Assembly (NCBI GenBank): GCA_003550305.1
Contig: QKYT01000652.1
Coordinates: 1 to 26,051 of the forward strand
Reading direction: 5' to 3'
Source: Glomus cerebriforme
Taxonomy: Eukaryota; Glomeromycota; Glomeromycetes; Glomerales; Glomeraceae
Length of the DNA stretch: 26,051 nt
Part shown: in pieces, positions 19,013 to 26,051 of the stretch
How the letters are laid out: every line of letters begins with the position of its first letter
Numbering within the stretch: the first letter of the stretch is position 1
Notes under the pieces: generated by a model
The model's database searches: none
Told to the model about the DNA's origin: nothing
Seen by the model: only the letters and a program-made list of their open reading frames with translations
Translations under genes and position numbers: made by a program

Positions 19013-20010
19013 TTAAAATCTGCCTTCCATAATTTCAAAGGCTTTACTAAAATATTTGCCAGCTTCTGTATCTTTGTAAAATTCACCAACTGTTTTCAAC
19101 ATAAGTTTGTCCAATTCGATCTCAGTCAATTTGGATCCCCGTGGTGCATCGGGTAAATCATCATAATTTTCATTTTCAAAATCATATTCACTAACTGGAC
19201 TTTCCGGTAATAATGAGATAATTTTGAACCCTTTATCTAATAAATCCCACGCAAGCTTTTCACGTTCATGATATTTAAGATTTTCCATATCTTTAACAAG
19301 ATCTTGATAAGATAAATCCACCACAGCCTTTTCATGTTCATCTTCTTTGTCTTTATTTTCATTGACTCTTCCTTTAATGAGAACATCGCGATAAGATAAT
19401 TTTTGGGTATTAATTATTGGTACAGTTTCATTTTTGTTAACCTTTTTCTTCACACGAGCATCATTTTTATCTTCGACTTTTCCTTTAACAAGAAAAGAAA
19501 ATATATTAGGACAAGAGAAAATATAATTTATCATGTATATTTAACAAAGATAGTTTTTTAATAATCTGATAATATTTCATTCTTAATTAAAGATACGTGG
19601 TTTTAGCTCATCTTCGATGTAAATTCTAACTACTAGATTAGAGAAAATTGTGATAACATACCTAAATTCAATTTTTCATTTTCATCATTAGTATCAGAGT
19701 CCACAAAGCTATCATTATAATTCATAATCAAGTGTTGACTTAGCGTATCAGGAGAACCAAATCACAAACGATTGCAAATTGGGCACTAAAAACAAAAGTT
19801 AACGTGATTAATTCAGTCATCCTTGTACTTATAAAACAAAGTAACAGATAAAGTATTGATTACCTTGAATGGTTTTTGTTGGATGTGTTAACGTAAATGC
19901 TCTGCAAAATCCAATAATAATTATTATTTCTACAAGATCGATAGAATAAGCAAAGCTAAAAGTATTTATATTTTTATACCTTCTAGTTTAAATTGTATCA
20001 CTTGAAATTG
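19013..20010 (-). pseudogene. C2H2 zinc-finger gene with two in-frame stops, spliced
   Basis: Read on the minus strand, a poorly resolved 5' segment (about 20010-19980, FKLEE) leads to exon 19901-19864, which encodes EHLR-stop-HIQQKPFK. The next exon is 19785-19662: CPICNRL-stop-FGSPDTLSQHL and an Asp/Asn-rich stretch. The last exon is 19482-19013, a 155-residue acidic C-terminal part with two related motifs, LSYRDVLIKGRVN and LSYQDLVKDMENL. The CPxC at the start of one finger and the EHLRxHIQxKPFK linker before it are diagnostic of C2H2 fingers, which bind DNA. All three splice junctions have GT-AG borders and keep frame. The two stops (TAA at 19890-19888, TGA at 19764-19762) each need one C-to-T change. 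The last exon is otherwise fully open, so inactivation looks recent. Confidence 0.7.
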
Positions 20011-20100
20011 ATCTTTTGCAAGAATTGGTCATACTGAATAGAATTCTGGAAAAGTCAGGTGCTGAGATGCTTAGCCAGTACTAGTGTAGTTATTATAGAA

Positions 20101-21420
20101 TTTGTACTTGGGGGTTTATATTGCTTAATTTGGATGCATTTTTGATTAGTATTATATGGTCACATGATTTTTTGTTATATTGATATCAGATAAAAAATTT
20201 TTCATATGTGATAATCTAAAACATGTCATTTTATAAATATAGTAAAGAAAGAATGTAAAAAAGGTAGTATTTAAGTGTGGCAAAATAGTTAAATTAAATC
20301 AACGCTATCCTTTAATTAATCAGAAAATTGCATGCAAATTTGTGCGCAATTTTCAACATTGTTTAATTATTTATAACATGAAATTGCACTAATTAATCTA
20401 ATTTTTTTTCGATTTTTGTGTAGAAAACATCATGAAATTTATGTTAAAAATATTATTTCTTACAGAAGTTATTTTTTTTAAGTAATTGACTTATAGACAA
20501 GTTTTTGCATTAGTAAAAATTAGCAAAATTATATTTTATGAAGTTTTAGAAATTTAAACGTGTCACATTCATTATAGAATCTTAAGTTATATATATATTA
20601 TGTATTTTATTCCACTCTACAACTTTTACTAAGTTTTCAAAGAAGGTTTAGAAGGCCAATTTTGACTTTACATATAGATGAAATTTTGCTAATAGTTAAT
20701 TACTTAATAATTATTTATTTACATGAAATTACACTAAATAACCTGCCCTTTTTTTTATTTTTACTTAGAAAATATATATAATTTTATAAAAAAAATATTA
20801 CTTTTTTGTTTTAAAAAATTTTTTTATAGAAAATTTTTTATATTATTAAATTACATAGTATTTTTTTAAGATTTTAAAAATAAAAATAAGTATGTATTTA
20901 TTGTAGCTGTAAAAATTACATATTACATGTAAATTTATCTATTNTACAACTTTGTTTAATAGTAAAAAGTATATTCCATTCCATTTTCAACTTCAATATA
21001 TCATTTTTGGTATTATGCGAAAACGTATACATTTTAGACTTTGTCACGTAAAAGTTTATTATGCGATCATGTATAATTTTATTATACGATCACATATAAA
21101 AATATATTAATTTTTGTTACACTATTATATACACAAATAGATTAGATTTTGTTACATCATCATGTATTAAATTTACATATTAATTTTGTTTATATGTCTT
21201 TAATTTTAAGGTGTATATTTTTAAAATATTTGACGTATTCCATATATTTCAAAATAAGTTTCTGCTATGCAAACACATTACTGAGTTATCAAATTTATAT
21301 ATACTATACATATAAAATACTGATTATTTTAAATTTAACTCTTTAAATAAGCAAAAAAAATCTCACTAGGAATAAAAATTTTCTATGTTCAATAAATAAA
21401 CTCAAATCCTACTTATTTAT
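20101..21420. other. Long AT-rich gene-free region
   Basis: These 1.3 kb show no supported gene. The 65-codon plus frame at 21149-21346 is Tyr/Ile/Leu-rich and looks like random AT translation. A 23-bp tandem duplication sits at 21056-21101. One N lies at 20944. Confidence 0.65.
21056..21101. repeat. 23-bp tandem duplication
   Basis: Two adjacent units start TTATTATGCGATCATG and TTATTATACGATCACA, and a further degenerate TATTATGCGA lies about 45 bases upstream. This is a small AT-rich array with no obvious function. Confidence 0.5.
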
Positions 21421-21429
21421 ATATTATTC

Positions 21430-21612
21430 AGAGGTCCTGTTCAGATCGGTCTGAAATAGATCTGAACTGATTTGAATCTGACTGGATCTGATTCAAACTG
21501 ATCTGAAACTAATTCAGATTTGAACTGAACTAATTGAATCTAATTAATCTAAAACTAAACTGAATTAAAACTGATTCAAATCTGAAACTGAACTGATCTA
21601 AATCTAATTATT
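21430..21612. repeat. Degenerate short-unit array (GATCTGAACT-like)
   Basis: A run of roughly 10-12-bp units resembling GATCTGAACTGA and TCTGATTCAAA fills about 180 bases with little else. Because the units contain near-palindromic TCAGATC/GATCTGA, both strands look alike. A shorter patch of related sequence (AATTCAAATCAAATCGAAT) ends the window at about 26008-26051. Confidence 0.6.
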
Positions 21613-21910
21613 TGTTCAGTTTTCTAAAAAAAAGAAGGAAGACGTTAATTACGTTACCTAAAAGTAAAAAAAATAAAAAGAAATAAACAAACTAACCTCT
21701 TAGTTCATTCGTTCAAGTTTCATTCATTCAGCTTTATCCGTTTGTCCAGTTTTCTAAAAAAAAAGAAAAGGGAATGTTACTTATATTCCCTAATAATTAA
21801 TATAATAAAAAAGAATAAACTTACATTTATCCAAAATCCCAGTTGTTTGGCTTTATCCGTTTGTCCAGTTTCCTAAAAAAAAAGAGAAAAAGGAACTTTT
21901 TTCTTCCCAA
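21612..21910. repeat. Three copies of a 119-bp repeat upstream of the U-box pseudogene
   Basis: GCTTTATCCGTTTGTCCAG followed by TTTTCTAAAAAAAAAG occurs at 21731 and 21850, 119 bases apart, and a diverged copy (TTGTTCAGTTTTCTAAAAAAAAG) is at 21612. The arrangement (pyrimidine segment, CT, A-run, GGAA) recalls the minisatellite at 1890-3060, although the sequences differ. Lying just before an ATG at 21970, the repeats may have been part of a promoter. Confidence 0.55.
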
Positions 21911-21969
21911 CAGCAAGATATAAAGCCAATTATAGTCCCTTTTAAGCATTTGTAAGAATAATTTGAATA

Positions 21970-22404
21970 ATGGCAAATAATCGTGTACTAGTACAAGTTT
22001 TAAATATGACTGATAACATTAATCAAATCGAAGGCGTTGGGAGAATATCAATGGATGTTTTCTCCATGCAGGGTTTAATACTATTGGGGATTTGAAGGAG
22101 GAAGTTGGTTATGCACAATGTATTCAAGAAGCAATTGATGTACTTAAAGAAGAAAGATCGAACAAGTGAAAAATGCCAAAGCATATCCCATGTGTACTAT
22201 AACTTTTTGACTGGATGGATGATCCCATTGTAACACCCAGTGGACACTCTTATGATAGAACAGCGCTTGAGTGATGGCTTAAAAATAAACCATATGATCC
22301 TCAAACGTGACAGCCATCAGGTTTATGCAAATAGAAATCTTAAAGATGCAATTGATCATTACAGAAATAACTTTCTTTGCTTTATGGTACCATTTACAAA
22401 CTAA
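21970..22404 (+). pseudogene. U-box (CHIP-like E3 ubiquitin ligase) pseudogene
   Basis: A frame from the ATG at 21970 (MANNRVLVQVLNMTDNINQ) is soon broken. Another frame gives NTIGDLKEEVGYAQCIQEAI and DVLKEERSNK, and a third gives the U-box: LFDWMDDPIVTPSGHSYDRT, ALE-stop-WLKNKPYDPQT-stop-QP, then after a shift ANRNLKDAIDHYRNNF. The series DDP(I/V)VTPSGHSYDR, a WL helix, PYDPQTRQP and NRNLKDAI is the classic U-box core, which recruits E2 ubiquitin-conjugating enzymes, and it is closest to the CHIP/STUB1 type by recall. Two in-frame TGA codons (22272, 22308) sit where Arg or a similar residue is expected; the second replaces the Arg of TRQP. At least two further frameshifts make it non-functional. 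Confidence 0.8.
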
Positions 22405-22642
22405 TATGTACTGTTATATTTTCACATCATGTAAAGCGATATAGTCGCAATTTTTATGTATTATTGTTCGCTTCCGGCGACATTTATTTCATAAATAAAG
22501 TATTATTTTATCGAATGTACATAAGAAGCGAGTCACGTGTAATGATGCAATGCCTGTGCGACATAAAAACCTATATTAACGCCCAGTATTTTAAATTTTT
22601 ATCCTAACACATTTTTTGTATCCGAGCCCAAACAACGTAGCT
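22405..22642 (+). promoter_or_regulatory. Upstream region of SAM copy B
   Basis: These 238 bases lie between the U-box pseudogene and the ATG of SAM copy B. They contain a CACGTG at 22534-22539 and no clear TATA box. A 76-codon open frame over this span has no features and is not called. Confidence 0.35.
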
Positions 22643-23814
22643 ATGTCTGAAATTAATACACCCGCCTCCACCTCTACTTCTGCTACTGCTACTGTCTCAC
22701 GTTAGCGGACGAAATAAAAAAATATAATACGGACGAACTTATCACGTTTCTGCGGGGACAGGACTTAGGACTTAGCGAGACAGCTCTCAAAATTTTAGAA
22801 GACGAAGAGGTTAATGGCCGTGACTTCTTCAAGACAACCAAGAAGAGCTCCGTAGTTATGGCATGAAGGGTGGCCCTGCTGCGAGACTTGCGGACTTTGC
22901 CAAGGAGTGTAAGGATAAGAAGTTGCGCTCGTTCTCCTCGTACAAGAGTAAGAAAGACTTGAGAGAAGTGTTAGCAAAGTATGGCGTTGAAGATGGGCGA
23001 ATAATAGACATACCGCAATTTACACCAAGTATGTTTTTTTCACTTATTTTTATCTTGCTGAACTTTCAGAACTGTATAACTAACATATGGTAATTCGCTG
23101 ATTTATAAAGAACCACACAACATCGACGATAAGAACGAAGCCTTGTCTTAAGGATATACGTCTCAGGCTACGCAATATGGGTCCCGTTGTTGAAAGCAAT
23201 GAAGCAATTCGTTGTGAATATATTTCGGTAATCCTCCATGCATGTATTAATATAGTCAGAGAACTTACTGGGAAAAAAATATCACTAAACCCGCAGTTCG
23301 AAGTTGTTGGTGAGGAAAATTCAGGTCGTGTGGACTATGCAATTAAAGCACTTGAGGAATTAATTTGCATCACGGAGGGTAAACAATATCAAATTGCTAT
23401 TGGGTTCGCTCAGGTTAGTATTTTTTTATTCCGAAGTTTCTTAAGACCTGTTCCATTAACTGATTTGATACCTCTGGTCGTCTATAGAATGTTATACAAT
23501 GCGAAAGTGCTTTCCAAACTAACAAGAGAAAACGAAAGGCGGATGATGCTTTCGGTGAAGAATATGATTATCTCTTCGGGATCGTGACTACAGCTACGGA
23601 ATGGCATTTCCTCCTTTATACTCCAGATGAGATTTCTTGCACGAGTAGAAATCCACTCAATATTCGTTTTGTCGAGACTGCTTTGGAAGAAGGTTCGGAA
23701 GTTGAAAAGGAGTTGTGTAAAAATGTGAAGCGGGTGGTGGAGGTTATTGTTGGGTTATTAAGGGAAAGGGTGGATGTTGAGAAAGAGCCTAAGAATAAAA
23801 AGGCTAGAGTCTAA
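22643..23814 (+). pseudogene. SAM-domain family gene copy B, disrupted, three exons
   Basis: The ATG at 22643 starts MSEINTPASTSTSATATVS. One base is missing before LADEIKKYNTDELITFLRGQ (SAM domain, through VNGRDFFKTTK), and another is missing before EELRSYGMKGGPAARLADFA. The frame then runs to DIPQFTP and a donor at 23029. Exon 2 (from 23111) begins KPHNIDDKNEA, has an indel near 23136, then continues cleanly with RLRNMGPVVESNEAIRCEYI, NPQFEVVGEENSGRVDYAIK and ITEGKQYQIAIGFAQ. The second intron is 23414-23487. Exon 3 is intact: NVIQCESAFQTNKRKRKADD, YLFGIVTTATEWHFLLYTP, to NKKARV and TAA at 23812. Three frameshifts make it a pseudogene unless they are assembly errors; the C-terminal half is well preserved, so it is younger than copy A. 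The unspecified family pairs a SAM domain with a conserved C-terminal domain. Confidence 0.82.
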
Positions 23815-23890
23815 TAAGAATACCTTAAAAAAGAATAATAATAGCGTTACTCCGCAACCGTTTGTATATTAGCATAGTCTTCATGTATCA

Positions 23891-23931
23891 GCTCCTGATG
23901 GAGCGCCCTTCAGGGCACGGGCAAAGTCCCG
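23891..23931 (+). other. Three tandem hairpins in the 3' untranslated region of SAM copy B
   Basis: Back-to-back perfect stem-loops follow: GCTCC-TGAT-GGAGC (23891-23904), GCCC-TTCA-GGGC (23905-23916) and CGGG-CAAAGT-CCCG (23918-23931). This is exceptionally GC-rich and structured for the window. The third has a counterpart after SAM copy A (13199-13215). They could act in mRNA stability or 3'-end formation. Confidence 0.6.
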
Positions 23932-23957
23932 ATCTTGTATTTATTTTCGTATGTATT

Positions 23958-23963
23958 AATAAA
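23958..23963 (+). terminator. AATAAA polyadenylation signal after SAM copy B
   Basis: TATTAATAAAA lies 144 bases after the stop of SAM copy B, in the same context as the signal after copy A (13244-13249). Confidence 0.6.
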
Positions 23964-23986
23964 AAATTTTCCAAGAAAAATTTCAG

Positions 23987-24928
23987 CGAACTTGGTTCGC
24001 CCAAATAATGAGACTTCAATAGAAAGAAATGGAGAACGGTCGGCCCAAGACATTATTAGTCTATATGAAATTGCGCGTGATGCAGAAAAAGATGCAATCG
24101 AAGCCAATAAAGAAGAAACTTTGCGTTGGTGTTACTATGCTAGAGAATTTAAGAGAATGTATAAAGATTTTATAGTCAGCAATAAAGTTGGGGAAAAGAA
24201 AGCGAAAGGTCAAGTATATGATTTTATTATCAAACATCTTCCCAACACTAAACGCAAAACTTTATGTAGGCAAACGCAAAAATCTTTGAGGATTGACGAT
24301 TTGTTCGAAAAAATAGGAATGGATAAGTTTCAATTCATAAAAACGTATAGTGCAGATACTATTTCAAAATTTACTAATTCTCAGATTCAAACGATTATAG
24401 ACCACTTCACCGAAAAACCTAATATAGAATTTGCCGATGATCACGATATTTCTATCGATTCTGAAGAGGTATCGGAGGCCAGTGTCTCTACTCACGTTCA
24501 TGTTAAGGCAGCTGATTACGAGCCGAAGGATGAGCCGGAGGTTGATGACTATGATGATGGCTTTCGCAGAGAGTTTCAGAAAGGATTATGAAAAGATGCT
24601 TGAGGAAAAAAGGATACCAGAAGTATCGAGTAAGGACGAAACGTTAGCGAGTTCTTCCAATTCAGACTCAGACTCAGACTCTGTCTCGGACTCTGACTCT
24701 GATTATGACGAATCTATGGAACAGCTTCATGATGAACTCACACGCAAAGAAATGGCGAGGTTAAAAGCGTTAGAGGCAAATGCCGGAGGCACTACAAGCA
24801 AGATCACCCCTCCTATTAAGATATTCAACAATCTTAACTTACTTGATGATGACTTACTTTCTGATGTACCTGTCGATTCGAATCACCCGATCAATACTCA
24901 ATCAGAAAAAATCACGGTACAAGTGTAA
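23987..24928 (+). pseudogene. Coiled-coil/GEKKAKG family gene copy B, 5' truncated and frameshifted
   Basis: Family similarity begins near ERNGERSAQDIISLYEIARD and continues DAIEANKEETLRWCYYAREF, VGEKKAKGQVYDFIIKHLP, TLCRQTQKSLRI, DLFEKIGMDKFQFIKTYSAD and FTNSQIQTIIDHFTEKPN, then an acidic region to DDYDDGFRREFQK. One extra base in AAAGG (24580-24584) leads to a stop at 24589. Reading on in the next frame gives DYEKMLEEKRIPEVSSKDE, a Ser-Asp repeat (about 24660-24710) and a 70-residue C-terminus ending KITVQV at 24928. The in-frame Met at 23935 overlaps the poly(A) signal of the upstream gene and is unlikely to be a start; a TTTCAG acceptor-like site lies at 23981-23986. The central module matches copy A at 14020-14250. 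Function unknown. Confidence 0.7.
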
Positions 24929-25550
24929 TCCAGTCGAACATCTGCGCAGTTTAGAATGTTTTTATGTATTAGTTGCTGTCACGAATAAATAAATAAAGTA
25001 CCGATGCTTTCACGTCATCGATATCATATGTAAATATACCGCAGTAAAGTATTATGTCATGTGATGTGAAGCGTCTACAGTTACACCAAGACGACCAAGA
25101 AATTTTACATGTATCACGGGCTACATCCCTTTGGATATTATAATCAGTATAGTACTGATATCATTTACCATATGTTATCATTGCAAGCCACTAATTAAAA
25201 TTCTATCAAGATAAAATTAGTAGTAATAAATACTAATGAAAAACTATCTTTAATAAAAAAAATATAGATATCATGAATCATGATATTGCAATGACTCAAT
25301 ATCATTAGAGCTGCAGTAGTCAAAATATAATCAATACAAAAAGTTTAATAATCGATGATTTATCAATGAAAAAATTCCTCATAAATTTATTTCTTTTGTT
25401 TCTTGTTTCTGCAAAAAAAAATATTTTTTACATTTATTATTTCGTATCATTTGCAAGATCGATACTAGAAGCGTCGATGTGACAGGTTTGTGACCTTGTG
25501 CGATAAAGATTTTGTAATTATTCACACTAATTTATAACTGACATTTGACT
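24929..25550. other. Intergenic region with a palindrome, no gene seen
   Basis: An AATAAATAAAT stretch near 24984 may be the 3' signal of the preceding gene. A 19-bp palindrome, ATATCATGA-A-TCATGATAT, occupies 25268-25286. No coding segment was recognised in the remaining AT-rich DNA. Confidence 0.5.
25268..25286. repeat. 19-bp near-perfect palindrome
   Basis: Nine-base arms ATATCATGA and TCATGATAT flank a single central A. It is a possible dimeric binding site or foldback remnant. Confidence 0.45.
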
Positions 25551-25765
25551 ATGATCACTTCTGACAATATAGTTGAAATACGAAAACTGCAGAAAACGAA
25601 ACACAATAATTATTTACAACAAGCCTTGGAATTATTAAGGAGAAGAGTATGGTAAAATATAAAAATGTGGTAACTCAAATTTCAATTCTGGATGAACAAG
25701 CAGTCTTGTTCTATGAAGATATTCCTTATTACTCATTTTATAAGTTCATGCTCGCATTTGATAAG
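25551..25765 (+). pseudogene. Possible gene fragment with a donor site, unknown family
   Basis: The ATG at 25551 starts MITSDNIVEIRKLQKTKHNN and continues YLQQALELLRRRVW before a stop (25653). In an overlapping frame from 25649 the sequence reads MVKYKNVVTQISILDEQAVL and FYEDIPYYSFYKFMLAFDK, ending at a GTATGA donor-like site (25766). The two frames may be one coding sequence broken by a single-base indel, or only the second may be coding. A candidate 7-base exon (GCCAAGG, with TTTTGAAG before it and GTAAGT after it) follows near 25867. Composition is protein-like, but no family was recognised. Confidence 0.35.
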
Positions 25766-26051
25766 GTATGACTCATTTTACTGCAATTTTAAGTTTTGTT
25801 TTGATATTTGATATTTATAAGTTTTATGAAGCTTGTCATTGATGGAGTTCTGTTATAATTTTTGAAGGCCAAGGGTAAGTAAATTTTTATAAAACACTTC
25901 TGACCTTCAAACAGCATTAACTAAACCACTTTAAATAATTAAAAGAGAAAACTTCATGTATGTCTACCATTCCATTATTGACTTATTCAACCCTGCTTAT
26001 AGGGTTCCGCAAATTCAAATCAAATCGAATTACATTTTATTTGAATTTGAT
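25766..26051. other. Window end, intron or intergenic, with short repeats
   Basis: This is AT-rich DNA downstream of the gene fragment. A GTAAGT donor-like site lies near 25874. The last 44 bases are a degenerate AATTCAAATC-like array related in composition to the one at 21430-21612. No gene can be supported. Confidence 0.4.

Noticed and set aside
18183..22310. TGA decoded as an amino acid rather than stop
   Set aside because: The three intact genes use normal stops and the affected genes also carry TAA, TAG and frameshifts, so decay is the simpler explanation.
22377..22607. 76-codon plus frame between the U-box pseudogene and SAM copy B
   Set aside because: It has no motif and hydrophobic random-looking composition, and it occupies the position of the SAM gene promoter.
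24431..24560. 5' part of the frame giving MPMITIFLSILK
   Set aside because: It overlaps the conserved acidic region read in the other frame. Only the part after about 24585 is real coding sequence.
1..26051. CRISPR array, bacterial operon or viral genes
   Set aside because: No regularly spaced identical repeats with unique spacers. Spliced genes and AATAAA signals show a eukaryotic nuclear context, and no virus-like polymerase or capsid sequence was noticed.

Overview
The window is nuclear DNA from a eukaryotic fungus, most likely an arbuscular mycorrhizal fungus of the Rhizophagus (Glomeromycota) type. The reasons are very AT-rich intergenic DNA with long A and T runs, short GT-AG introns of about 60-270 nt, AATAAA signals, and the style of several decayed gene families (SAM-domain proteins followed by coiled-coil proteins, C2H2 fingers, a U-box protein) that I associate with the expanded families of Rhizophagus irregularis. 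The family assignments come from recall and reading, not from a search. Scattered single Ns (4889, 4915, 4922, 9255, 20944) point to a draft assembly, so some frameshifts could be sequencing errors.

Layout. Positions 1-5380 are gene-free and repeat-rich: a 9-bp microsatellite, a roughly 140-nt cloverleaf-like imperfect palindrome (788-925), a degenerate minisatellite (about 1890-3060) split by a 404-bp element with terminal inverted repeats (2388-2791), a remnant resembling a CENP-B/pogo transposase helix-turn-helix (about 4015-4255), and a 728-bp non-autonomous element with terminal inverted repeats and a perfect 9-bp target duplication (4642-5369). Positions 5774-10927 hold the only three clearly intact genes: a polytopic membrane protein, a Ser/Thr-rich basic protein with a long C-terminal coiled coil, and on the minus strand a flavodoxin-like NAD(P)H:quinone oxidoreductase of the WrbA/Pst2/Ycp4 family.

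From 12.1 kb to 25.8 kb everything protein-like looks broken. There are three SAM-domain genes (12114-13168 plus, 16630-15030 minus, 22643-23814 plus). Each is followed on the same strand, after a short gap, by a member of a coiled-coil family (13316-14275, 14824-14591, 23987-24928), so the same two-gene order occurs three times. Between them lie a decayed unknown gene bracketed by 22-bp direct repeats, a three-exon unknown pseudogene, a C2H2 zinc-finger pseudogene and a CHIP-like U-box pseudogene. Several of these keep frame and splice sites but carry in-frame stops explicable by C-to-T changes, which suggests decay by cytosine deamination rather than random indels alone.

The most interesting points are: (1) the quinone oxidoreductase gene has a splice donor overlapping its apparent stop codon. 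Splicing there joins, in frame, a 49-residue tail ending in a polybasic Cys-Cys motif, and an AATAAA lies inside the intron, so soluble and membrane-anchored isoforms can be predicted. (2) The SAM plus coiled-coil gene pair recurs three times. (3) Two SAM paralogues differ in intron position. (4) Hairpins are found in the 3' untranslated regions of both plus-strand SAM copies. (5) There is a cloverleaf-like element near the left end.
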